Origin: UBA937 sp031549725
GTDB taxonomy: Bacteria; Spirochaetota; Spirochaetia; Treponematales; Breznakiellaceae
Direction of reading: 5' to 3'
NCBI GenBank assembly: GCA_031549725.1
Contig: JAVBPH010000046.1
Location: forward strand, 75,617-139,616
DNA length: 64,000 bases
The notes below the pieces were generated by a model. It saw nothing but the letters and a program-made list of their open reading frames with translations. It ran no database searches and had not been told where the DNA came from. The position numbers were made by a program, and so were the translations under genes. How positions within the stretch are numbered: the first letter of the stretch is position 1; each line of letters opens with the position of its first letter. Below are positions 8,723 through 16,565 of this stretch, in pieces.

Positions 8723-10234
8723 TTATGAAAATTGTGTGGCCAGCCGCATGACCGCTTCCTGGGATGTTTCATGCTTGTCCAATATTCCTGTAAGATGACC
8801 GTTGCACAGTACCATTACCCGGTGGGACATCCCGATGAGTTCCGGCATTTCCGAAGAAACCATAATTATAGACTTACCCTGTTTTACCAAATCAGCCATG
8901 ATCAGGTAAATCTCGTACTTCGCGCCTACGTCAATTCCCCGGGTAGGTTCATCCATAATAAGGATATCCGGCAGCGTCATGAGCCAGCGGCTCACAATGA
9001 CTTTCTGCTGATTTCCTCCGGAAAGATTTTGTATTTGTGTAACCATGCTTGGGGTCTTGGTCCTGAGTTTGGAATTCAACTCCGATGCCGTCGCCGAAAC
9101 TGCCCCATGGTTAATCAGCCCGAGCTTTGATCGGAACCGGTCAATCGATGCTATGGCTGTGTTTTTCGTGATCGAAAGAAGAGGGAAAAGTCCCGTGCCC
9201 CGGCGGTCTTCGGTAATCATACCGATTTTATTGGCTATCGCATCTTTGGGGGATTTGATAATCACCTGTTTCCCGTCAATTTCAATGGTTCCGGCGGAAA
9301 TGGAACGGAGCCCGAAAATTGCTTCCACCAGTTCGGACCGCTGGGCCCCCACCAGTCCGCCGATACCTAATATTTCCGATCTATGAAGATCAAAGGAAAT
9401 ATCCCGGAAAGAACCGGCATCCGCGGAGGTAAAGTTCCGTATCTTCATCAAAATTTCCCCTGGTTGTGTTTCCACCTCGGGAAAACGCTGGGTGGTCACC
9501 CGGCCTATCATAAGGTTGATGAGCTTATCCTCATTCAGTTCCGACACATCATAGGTTCCGACCATGACCCCGTCCCGCATGATGGATATTTCATCCGCGA
9601 TGGCAAAGATTTCACTCATCCGGTGGGAAATATAGATAATTGCTACACCCGAGGAACGGAGATCCCGGATTATCCTGAAAAGATGTTCCACCTCCCGGTC
9701 CGAGAGGGATGAGGTGGGTTCGTCCATAACAACTACGGAAGCGTTGTGGGAAACTGCTTTTGCTATTTCGCAGGCCTGCTGTTCCGAAATTGAGAGGGCT
9801 CCCATTTTTTCATCCGGGTCTATGTCCATCTCAAGCTGCTTCATCAGTTCCGCGGTATCCACTTTCATTTTATGGTGGTTGATAAGATGCAGCCCCGGAA
9901 TATTCCTCCGGGGTTCCCTGCCGAGCCAGATATTCTGGCTTACCGTACGCTGGGGAACGTTTAATAATTCCTGGTGAATCATGGAGATGCCCGCATGAAG
10001 TGCATCCTTGGCATCATGGAATTTCACTTCCTTACCCTGGAAGATGATCCGGCCTTCTTCAGGGTGGTATATACCAAAGAGACATTTCATCAGGGTGGAC
10101 TTACCTGCTCCGTTTTCACCCATCAACGCATGTACCGTTCCGGGGCGAATATTCAAGGATACATTGTCCAGTGCGGAAACTCCGGGGAAGGATTTGGTAA
10201 TTCCCTCCATGCGCAGAACATACGGCTCACTCAT
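8723..10234 (-). CDS. Sugar ABC transporter ATP-binding protein, RbsA/MglA type
   Basis: 503 residues with two ABC domains in tandem, normal for this family. Domain 1 has Walker A GENGAGKST, signature LSISEQQ and Walker B VVVMDEPTSSLS. Domain 2 has the usual degenerate Walker A (GGLVGAQRSE), signature LSGGNQQK and Walker B DILIMDEPTRGIDVG. Probably one ATP site is canonical and one modified. ATG 10234 is chosen for the AGGA about 6 bases upstream and the family-like start MSEPYVLRMEGITKSFPG. The gap to the binding-protein gene contains a hairpin repeat. Confidence 0.93.
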   Translation of the reverse strand: MSEPYVLRMEGITKSFPGVSALDNVSLNIRPGTVHALMGENGAGKSTLMKCLFGIYHPEEGRIIFQGKEVKFHDAKDALHAGISMIHQELLNVPQRTVSQNIWLGREPRRNIPGLHLINHHKMKVDTAELMKQLEMDIDPDEKMGALSISEQQACEIAKAVSHNASVVVMDEPTSSLSDREVEHLFRIIRDLRSSGVAIIYISHRMSEIFAIADEISIMRDGVMVGTYDVSELNEDKLINLMIGRVTTQRFPEVETQPGEILMKIRNFTSADAGSFRDISFDLHRSEILGIGGLVGAQRSELVEAIFGLRSISAGTIEIDGKQVIIKSPKDAIANKIGMITEDRRGTGLFPLLSITKNTAIASIDRFRSKLGLINHGAVSATASELNSKLRTKTPSMVTQIQNLSGGNQQKVIVSRWLMTLPDILIMDEPTRGIDVGAKYEIYLIMADLVKQGKSIIMVSSEMPELIGMSHRVMVLCNGHLTGILDKHETSQEAVMRLATQFS

Positions 10235-10268
10235 GTGTTTTCCTGTTATACATGTTAATATCATACAT

Positions 10269-10307
10269 GGGAACCTCAAAAAACTGGTTGGGTTTTTTAA
10301 GGTTCCC
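10269..10307. repeat. Family D hairpin repeat, degenerate copy
   Basis: GGGAACCT and AGGTTCCC form the outer stem, with AAAAAAC/GTTTTTT inside. It matches the copies at 31374 and 53677. It lies in the 247-bp gap between the binding-protein and ATPase genes and may stabilise the binding-protein mRNA. A second partly paired stretch follows at about 10316-10360. Confidence 0.75.
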
Positions 10308-10481
10308 CAATTCCAAGGAAAACTTCTATAAACGTCAGTTTTTGGAAGCTTCCATAATGTTATACCTGGTTTCCTGCAGAAGGCAGGGACTGCCCGGAAG
10401 ATGTTACATCCCGGACAGGTCCTGATACCTCCATCAGAAACCGGACCTGGCTGCGTTCAGGCAGCCCCATGGAAAATTTTT

Positions 10482-11573
10482 CTACAGATCAGACTTCATC
10501 ACTTTCTTGAAGGGAACCAGGAAGCACTGGGCCAGGATCGAGGGATCGGTGACCGGTTCTTCGGAGGTAACCGCCGGAGCTGCTGTAAGGCCATTAACGG
10601 TTGCGCCGATGGCGGTTCCCTTGGTAGCGACGGTGTATACCAGTTCAAAGGCAGTGGTGGACTGACCGATGGAATCCTGGAGGACCGTGGCGTACATCTT
10701 GTTTTCCTGCATGGACCGTTTCCCGGTTTCCGTGGCGTCAATACCGATTACCGGTACCAGGAGAACCGTTCCGTCCCCGTTGGTATCCCTGGTAAGGTTG
10801 TTGGGATCATCCACATACTTGTTGGTCAGCATGGATTCCACCGCACCCAGACCCATGTCGTCGTTCTGGGCCAGGACCAGGTTGAATTTTCCCCGGTATG
10901 CCGCGATCCAGGCGTCCATTTTCTGCTGGGCTTCGGCGGCGCCCCAGTTGGCGGTATCCTGGGCAACGATGTTAACATTGTATCCCCGTTTCTTGAGACC
11001 ATCCAGAGCACCCTTTGCACGGTTCACTTCCGCGGGGTGGCCAAGCTGGCCCTGGATAAGGATAAGATTGATGGTCTTGTTCGGTCCCAGCTTATCGGGA
11101 TACTTCTTGAAGTATTCATCCGCGATTTCCGCCTGGATATCTCCGGCCACGGTTTCAGGGGATGAGGCGAGGAAGAAATTCTTTCCCACCTTGAGGGCTG
11201 CTACGGAAGGCTGGATATTGGAAAATGCAGCGGCTCCGCCCTTGGCCTGGATCAGTTTTGCCATCTGTTCCGTGGCGCTGGTGTCCTGGGGAATGATAAC
11301 AAAATACTTCACTCCCTGGGTAAGCAGGGTATTGAGCTGGTCCAACTGGGTGGAAACATCCCCGTTTCCGTCCAGAAGACGCAGGTCCACATTATTGGCC
11401 TGGGCCAATTTTTTGAGATTATCCGCATAATCCCGTACAAAGGTTTCATTCAAATTGCGGATAAGAGCCCCCATTACCAATTTACCGTCCTTGGCTTTAT
11501 CCTGACCGCCGCCGGCAAATGCTAAACTGGAAACGAGGATCAGGATGATCACGACAAAGGATACTTTCTTCAT
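10482..11573 (-). CDS. Periplasmic sugar-binding protein of the fucose-type ABC importer
   Basis: 363 residues. A signal peptide (MKKVSFVVIILILVSSLAFA) is followed by GGGQDKAKDG, a style common in spirochaetal solute-binding proteins. The mature part has the two-lobed type 1 periplasmic-binding pattern (LVMGALIRNLNETFVRDYADNLKKLA, then an internal VLVPVIGIDATETGKRSMQENKMYATVLQD). It delivers sugar to the permease. ATG 11573 has GGAGG immediately upstream; the longer frame to 11711 would add a non-signal extension and overlap fucU. Second gene of the operon. Confidence 0.92.
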   Translation of the reverse strand: MKKVSFVVIILILVSSLAFAGGGQDKAKDGKLVMGALIRNLNETFVRDYADNLKKLAQANNVDLRLLDGNGDVSTQLDQLNTLLTQGVKYFVIIPQDTSATEQMAKLIQAKGGAAAFSNIQPSVAALKVGKNFFLASSPETVAGDIQAEIADEYFKKYPDKLGPNKTINLILIQGQLGHPAEVNRAKGALDGLKKRGYNVNIVAQDTANWGAAEAQQKMDAWIAAYRGKFNLVLAQNDDMGLGAVESMLTNKYVDDPNNLTRDTNGDGTVLLVPVIGIDATETGKRSMQENKMYATVLQDSIGQSTTAFELVYTVATKGTAIGATVNGLTAAPAVTSEEPVTDPSILAQCFLVPFKKVMKSDL

Positions 11574-11688
11574 AATTCCTCCAAACAAAAAAATTGTTGT
11601 AAAAATTTCCATGGCCATGTCCAAAGGACGAAAACCATGGAACCCGAACCCTGTAAAAAATTCTATGGAAAAACCGGTTTGTTCCGAG

Positions 11689-12150
11689 TTAACCGGTGTT
11701 TTCCTCTTCACCTCTGTGTACCACCGGAATAACTCCCTTTTTAAGAATGATATTCCCGTATGGTACGGTTTCTCCCGTAATTACCACTCCAAAGGCTGTT
11801 TTAGCCCGTTCATAGAACGCAAACCGTTCAATTCTTTCTATTTCAGGAGTCTGCGGCCAATGGGCATCCACGGCTTTGCGGTAAGAAAATTCCACCGCAG
11901 TATCCAGGATATCCCCATCAACCGGGGCCATCATTGTTAGGGGAGCTGATACGTACGTATCCAGATTGATCAATCTGAGAATGGCGTCCAAAAGGGGAGG
12001 GATCCGAATGCCGTCGGCCCGGATGACCCTTTGGTTGAGGTATTCCCCGGGGAAAAAAGCATCCCCCAGTATAAGTTCATCCCCATGGCCCATACGGTGT
12101 AAAAGGGATAGTAATTCAGGACCAATCAACGGCGATATTCCAATCAGCAT
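11689..12150 (-). CDS. fucU: L-fucose mutarotase (RbsD/FucU family)
   Basis: 153 residues, slightly longer than typical FucU (about 140). It interconverts alpha and beta anomers so the isomerase receives the right form. The family signature LHRMGHGDELILGDAFFP with its active-site histidine is near residue 18, and VPYGNIILKKGVI near the C-terminus supplies the conserved tyrosine. First gene of the operon; GGGAG lies 8 bases before ATG 12150. FucU rather than RbsD is favoured by the neighbouring fucI. Confidence 0.88.
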   Translation of the reverse strand: MLIGISPLIGPELLSLLHRMGHGDELILGDAFFPGEYLNQRVIRADGIRIPPLLDAILRLINLDTYVSAPLTMMAPVDGDILDTAVEFSYRKAVDAHWPQTPEIERIERFAFYERAKTAFGVVITGETVPYGNIILKKGVIPVVHRGEEENTG

Positions 12151-12165
12151 GGCGCAACTCCCAAG

Positions 12166-12193
12166 GATAAAATGTAATCGATTACATTTTATC
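12166..12193. promoter_or_regulatory. LacI-type operator O1
   Basis: A perfect 28-bp palindrome centred on a CG step, with the LacI-family core TGTAATCGATTACA at 12173-12186. It lies between the promoter and fucU, 16 bp upstream of the fucU ATG, so a bound repressor would block elongation. Confidence 0.85.
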
Positions 12194-12220
12194 GTAATTC
12201 ATAGCAATACGGTAAAACAA

Positions 12221-12238
12221 AATGTAATCGATTGCATG
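12221..12238. promoter_or_regulatory. LacI-type operator O2
   Basis: TGTAATCGATTGCA at 12223-12236 matches O1 with one change. Its centre is exactly 50 bp from that of O1, about five helical turns, so two dimers could sit on one face and loop the DNA. Confidence 0.75.
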
Positions 12239-12250
12239 CATTTTAAAAAT

Positions 12251-12279
12251 AGTATCCCACTGAATTTTCTATCTGTCAA
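12251..12279 (-). promoter_or_regulatory. Promoter of the fucose-type operon
   Basis: On the minus strand TTGACA (12279-12274), a 17-bp spacer and GATACT (12256-12251, 4 of 6 to consensus) precede both operators. Bases 12280-12547 beyond it hold no recognisable gene, only AT-rich DNA and a doubtful 33-codon frame. Confidence 0.6.
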
Positions 12280-12547
12280 CAAAAAATAAAATTTTTTTTT
12301 ATGGTATCATTTCTCAAGGCTTATAAAATATTTATTTATTGGTTGCAAATTATACCAATACGATATAGAATCGCAAGTATAACGAAAATCTAACGAAAGA
12401 GTGAATAAATTGGGAACTACCCAACGGAAACAAAGTATACCGAATCTGTTTGCGGAGTGGTACCTTCAATCCATCATCATATTACGGAGCGGCGAAATCT
12501 AAGGAAAGTTCCGCTTTGCCGGTTACCGGCGGTCGGGTGATGTTCAA

Positions 12548-12687
12548 CTAGGGAACCGCTGATTAAACCGGCCGCAATATGCGGCAAATCATCGGTTCCC
12601 TCCGCAATTCTTTGCTGCGCAAAGAATTGCCTGCATTAAAGAATACACCGGTTAATGCTCTGTGGGCATTAACCGGTGTTTCCCTAG
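12548..12687 (+). repeat. Family A triple-hairpin repeat, copy 1
   Basis: 140 bp with terminal inverted repeats CTAGGGAA and TTCCCTAG and three hairpins. The outer stem of hairpin 1 is AACCGCTGATT/AATCATCGGTT. Hairpin 2 is GCAATTCTTTG/CAAAGAATTGC. Hairpin 3 is ACACCGGTTAATGC/GCATTAACCGGTGT. It ends 8 bases before the ATG of the FGGY kinase. Other copies are at 25132 and 33530. Confidence 0.92.
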
Positions 12688-12695
12688 GAGGAAGG

Positions 12696-14216
12696 ATGGA
12701 CGCAGCCATAGGGGTCATCGATATAGGGATGACCAACAAAAAGATAGCCATCTATGACGACGAACTGAGGGAACTTGACCGGGTGTACCGTACCTTTCCG
12801 GCCCTTCCGGTTCAGGATCCAAGCACCGGGGAAACCCTGGAGATGCACGACCTCCGGGGAATGGAAGAATGGTTCTTCCAGGAACTAAAGCGTCTTGGTG
12901 AAAAATATCCGATCAAAGCTCTTGCGGTAACCACCCATGGCGCAACCATGGTATGTATTGATAAGGACGGACAGGTCTGCGCCCCCTGTATTGTATACAC
13001 CCATGAACCGGGGTCTGGATTTCAGGAATCCTTCTACCGCCTTGCGGGGGACCGGGAATACCTACAAAGGACCACCTATACGCCTCCGTTCTCGGCCTTG
13101 ATCAATCCCGCCAAGGGAATCCTGTTTCTGCAGACCCATTTCCCTGAGGATTTTGCCAAAACAACCCTGCTCCTCAGCTATCCCCAGTATTGGGGATATG
13201 TGCTGACCCGTCAGGCCGGGGTGGAACCTACCTATGCGGGATGCCATACCTATCTCTGGGACCATAAAGCGGGAACCTATTCCCCGGTGGCGGATACCCT
13301 GGGCATCAGGCAGCTCCTCCCGGAACGGTACGAAAACAGTTATGAGATCCTCGGTACCCTCAGCAATGATGCGGCTGCCCGGACCGGCCTGGATCCTTCG
13401 GTGATTGTGACCATGGGTATCCACGATTCCAACGCGTCCCTGCTTCCTTATCTTGCCAAGGATGGTCAGGGGGATTTTGTACTCAATTCCACCGGAACCT
13501 GGTGTGTGTCCATGCACCCCCAGGAAAACCTGGACTACAATCCCGACGATATAGGAAAGATTGTATTTTTTAACCAATCCGCCCTGCGGAAACCCATAAA
13601 GACTTCCATTTTTCTGGGGGGTATGGAATTTGATACCTGGTCCCGTATTTTTTCCAGTCTGAACAACCACCGGCCCCTGCCGGAATACCATCCGGGGGCA
13701 ATCAGGGCTGTTCTGGTGGAAAAGGATTGCTTCCTTTTACCCGAACTGGTTCCGGGTTCGGGACAGTTTAATACATCCCAAGCGGGAATTCTGGAAAAGG
13801 GAACATTTTACCCCTTTGGGGCAATACAAACGGGTGAGGCGGTTCCGCCGGTCATGTATGATGGAAACCGGTTCAGGGCGCTGCTTACGATTTCACTGGT
13901 AATCCAGACCGTAACAGCCCTCACCCGGGCGGGTATGCGGAAGGACACCAGGGTTTTTACCGAAGGGGGATTCAGGAAGAACCAGGGTTACAACAGTTTG
14001 CTGGTATCGGTTCTTCCGGATAACCCGGTCCGGCTTACCAATATGAATGAAGCCACAGCCCTGGGTGCGGCCATGACCGCGTCCATGGCGCTGAACGGCA
14101 AAACGCTGCAGGATATTGCCGGTTCCATCAATATTGAATATACGGATATCCCGTCCGATTCCTTTCCCCACTTCGAAGCATACCGGGATGCATGGATTGC
14201 CGCTGCAGAAGGATAA
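12696..14216 (+). CDS. FGGY-family carbohydrate kinase
   Basis: 506 residues. The start MDAAIGVIDIGMTNKKIAIYD is the N-terminal phosphate-binding strand, and STGTWCVSMHP, the catalytic-type aspartate in MGIHDSNASLLPYL and TEGGFRKNQGYNSLLVSVL complete the FGGY fold. It phosphorylates a sugar or ketose with ATP. Beside fucI the natural guess is L-fuculose or another 6-deoxy or pentulose substrate, but the fold does not fix this. ATG 12696 follows GGAGGAAGG; the frame running back to 12579 is translated repeat A and is rejected. Transcribed away from the fuc operon, together with the dehydrogenase 39 bases downstream. Confidence 0.88.
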   Translation: MDAAIGVIDIGMTNKKIAIYDDELRELDRVYRTFPALPVQDPSTGETLEMHDLRGMEEWFFQELKRLGEKYPIKALAVTTHGATMVCIDKDGQVCAPCIVYTHEPGSGFQESFYRLAGDREYLQRTTYTPPFSALINPAKGILFLQTHFPEDFAKTTLLLSYPQYWGYVLTRQAGVEPTYAGCHTYLWDHKAGTYSPVADTLGIRQLLPERYENSYEILGTLSNDAAARTGLDPSVIVTMGIHDSNASLLPYLAKDGQGDFVLNSTGTWCVSMHPQENLDYNPDDIGKIVFFNQSALRKPIKTSIFLGGMEFDTWSRIFSSLNNHRPLPEYHPGAIRAVLVEKDCFLLPELVPGSGQFNTSQAGILEKGTFYPFGAIQTGEAVPPVMYDGNRFRALLTISLVIQTVTALTRAGMRKDTRVFTEGGFRKNQGYNSLLVSVLPDNPVRLTNMNEATALGAAMTASMALNGKTLQDIAGSINIEYTDIPSDSFPHFEAYRDAWIAAAEG

Positions 14217-14255
14217 AACACCGGACCCTCCGGGGCACACGATAAGGAGAATGAT

Positions 14256-15518
14256 ATGAAAACAAAAGCAGTACGTTTGTACGGACAGAATGATCTCAGG
14301 CTGGAGGAATTTGAATTGCCTCCTATTAAGGATGATGAAATTCTTGCCCGGATTATTTCCGATTCAATCTGCATGTCCAGCCATAAACTCACCCTCCAGG
14401 GGGAAAACCATAAACGGGTCCGGAGAACACTCAAGGATAACCCGGTTATCATCGGCCACGAATTTTGCGGGGAACTGGTGGAGGTCGGAGCCGTATGGAA
14501 AAACCAATTCCGGGAGGGGGATAAATTTGCCATCCAGCCGGCCCTCAATTACGAGGGAACCCTCTGGGCTCCGGGATATTCCTACCCCTACATCGGCGGG
14601 GACGCCACCTATGTGATTATTCCCCGGGAAGTCATGGAAATGAATTGTCTCCTTCCCTACAAGGGGGATAATTTCTTCATGGGTTCCCTGGCGGAACCGA
14701 TTTCCTGCATCGTCGGTGCATTCCATGCCCAGTACCATACGGTGAACGGGTCCTACGTTCATCACATGGGTATCCATGAAGGGGGATCCCTTATACTGTT
14801 GGCCGGTGTGGGGCCCATGGGATTAGGTGCAATCGATTATGCGATCCACGCGGAACGGAAACCTTCTTTCATGGTGGTAACCGACATTGACGAACCGCGT
14901 CTTGCCCGGGCGGCTTCGATTTTTACGGTGGAAGAAGCAAAAAAGAACGGCATAACCCTGGTGTATGTAAACACCAGGGATCTGGCGGATCCGGTCCAGC
15001 ATCTCGCCGGCCTCAATGGGGGCAAGCTCTATGACGATGTGTTTGTCTTTGCCCCGGTCAAACCCGTGGTTGAACTGGGGGACCGGCTCCTGGACAAGGA
15101 TGGCTGCCTTAACTTTTTTGCCGGCCCCAATGATCCGGAATTTTCCGCGGTTATGAACTTCTATAATGTCCATTATGAATCCCACCACCTGGTGGGAACC
15201 TCCGGGGGCAACACAGAGGACATGAAGGAATCCCTCCGGATGATGGCGGAATACAAACTTAACCCGGTGGCATTGATTACCCATGTGGGCGGGTTGAATG
15301 CGGTTCCCGCAACTACCATCAATCTGGATAAGATTCCCGGGGGCAAAAAACTCATCTATACCCATAAAAACCTTGAACTGACCGCGATCAATGATTTTGC
15401 CGAACGGGGAAAACAGGACCCTTTCTACAGGGAACTGGCCCGGATTGTGGAAGCCCACAATATGCTCTGGTGCAGGGAAGCGGAGGACTATCTCCTGGCC
15501 CATGCTCCGGATATTTAG
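14256..15518 (+). CDS. Zinc-type alcohol dehydrogenase, L-sorbose-1-phosphate-reductase-like
   Basis: 420 residues. GroES-like half: ICMSSHKLTLQG and IIGHEFCGELVEVG. Rossmann half: LILLAGVGPMGLGAIDYA, followed by VVTDIDEPRLARA with an acidic residue suited to NAD(H). Overall it resembles the SorE-type sugar-phosphate dehydrogenases rather than short ethanol dehydrogenases; the length and the long tail (FYRELARIVEAHNMLWCREAEDYLL) fit that group. The structural-zinc cysteine cluster of classical enzymes is not visible. With the kinase before it, it could oxidise or reduce the phosphorylated ketose. AAGGAG lies 8 bases upstream of the ATG. Confidence 0.8.
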   Translation: MKTKAVRLYGQNDLRLEEFELPPIKDDEILARIISDSICMSSHKLTLQGENHKRVRRTLKDNPVIIGHEFCGELVEVGAVWKNQFREGDKFAIQPALNYEGTLWAPGYSYPYIGGDATYVIIPREVMEMNCLLPYKGDNFFMGSLAEPISCIVGAFHAQYHTVNGSYVHHMGIHEGGSLILLAGVGPMGLGAIDYAIHAERKPSFMVVTDIDEPRLARAASIFTVEEAKKNGITLVYVNTRDLADPVQHLAGLNGGKLYDDVFVFAPVKPVVELGDRLLDKDGCLNFFAGPNDPEFSAVMNFYNVHYESHHLVGTSGGNTEDMKESLRMMAEYKLNPVALITHVGGLNAVPATTINLDKIPGGKKLIYTHKNLELTAINDFAERGKQDPFYRELARIVEAHNMLWCREAEDYLLAHAPDI

Positions 15519-15693
15519 AATCCGTTGATTCTGGACGGGACTTTCAGTATATGAATCCTCTTGCCGTACTGCATGGCGGATGGCTATCAGCTTGAAATGA
15601 GATGCGGAAAATTGAAGCCATCTCTCTGAACAGTACATTCAGGTATTAGTGTTCATGAATAATACATCTCCCGGCTCGCAAAATCCGCATCCT

Positions 15694-15722
15694 TTGACAT
15701 TCATTAGAAAAAAATGTATACT
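15694..15722 (+). promoter_or_regulatory. Promoter that decides the start of the YkgJ-type gene
   Basis: TTGACA (15694-15699), a 17-bp spacer and TATACT (15717-15722). The -10 box overlaps the ATG at 15714, so translation must begin at the later ATG at 15738, a few bases after the predicted transcript start. Confidence 0.7.
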
Positions 15723-15737
15723 GCAACCCTTCACATC

Positions 15738-16400
15738 ATGGATTTACATATTGATACAATTCCTTCTTTACTTGAAGGTACTTCCCTAAAGGATCCCCTG
15801 TGCGGTCTTTTGAATATATACCGGAGAATTGAAGCGGCCCAGCAGCAATGGACCGGGGCTAGTCCTTTCCAGTGTCCCTTTGCCTGCGGTGAGTGCTGCA
15901 GAACCTTTGAACCATCAATATTGGAAATTGAGGCGCTGCTTTTTGCTGCCTGGATTGTGTGTATCCAGCCAATTCCCCAGCCCCATTATTCTGCGGACAA
16001 AATTGGCTGTGTGTATCATAATCCCTCCGGGGCATACCACTGTCCGGTGTATCCCGCCAGGCCGCTGATCTGCCGGTTGTTTGCCTTTTCCGGAGACCGG
16101 GGAAAAAATGGGACTGTCCGGTATAAACCTTGCAAACATATGCTGGAGGTCGAACACCGGACCATCGAAGAATCCGAGCTGCAGCGGCGGTACGGTATTC
16201 TCCCGCCGGTAATGGCCGATCTGGCCAGGGAAGCGGATTGCCTGCTTCCCGGTTCTGCGGGGATCACCATGCCTCTGCGCAAAGCAATTCCGCCGGCAAT
16301 CGACAAAATCCGTTTTCTTCTGCAGCTCAGTAACCGGAACTTTACCGAATTCTCTAATGATCCTGATGACGATGCGCCGCCCTTTCCCCAGGCTTCTTAA
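15738..16400 (+). CDS. YkgJ-type CxxC-cluster protein
   Basis: 220 residues. The N-terminal cluster CPFACGECCRTF is followed by CVYHNPSGAYHCPVYPARPLICRLFAF and CKHML, the ordered cysteines of the YkgJ/zinc- or iron-chelating family, which bind a metal ion and have no settled function. The start at 15738 is chosen because a strong promoter overlaps the earlier ATG. The very short leader implies a leaderless or nearly leaderless message. It converges with the HxlR-sirtuin gene. Confidence 0.8.
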   Translation: MDLHIDTIPSLLEGTSLKDPLCGLLNIYRRIEAAQQQWTGASPFQCPFACGECCRTFEPSILEIEALLFAAWIVCIQPIPQPHYSADKIGCVYHNPSGAYHCPVYPARPLICRLFAFSGDRGKNGTVRYKPCKHMLEVEHRTIEESELQRRYGILPPVMADLAREADCLLPGSAGITMPLRKAIPPAIDKIRFLLQLSNRNFTEFSNDPDDDAPPFPQAS

Positions 16401-16565
16401 AACAGGTTAACGGTATTTGGGGTGCGGGCACATTTCCGCAGGGCAAATGCATCGCAATCCGGAAAATTTCTGCAGATCATTAATCCGGCAAAAATAGTTA
16501 AGTATCGAAAGGGGCTTGGAATTCAGCCAAAGGGTAAAACAGCAGAAAACTTTTTCCCGGACCGG

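Noticed and set aside
12390..12491. Short GTG frame of 33 codons before repeat A copy 1
   Set aside because: Very short, with only a weak ribosome-binding site and no recognisable sequence; it may be a remnant but cannot be supported.
12579..12695. N-terminal extension of the FGGY kinase
   Set aside because: It is the translation of repeat A; the downstream ATG has a good ribosome-binding site and begins the conserved domain.
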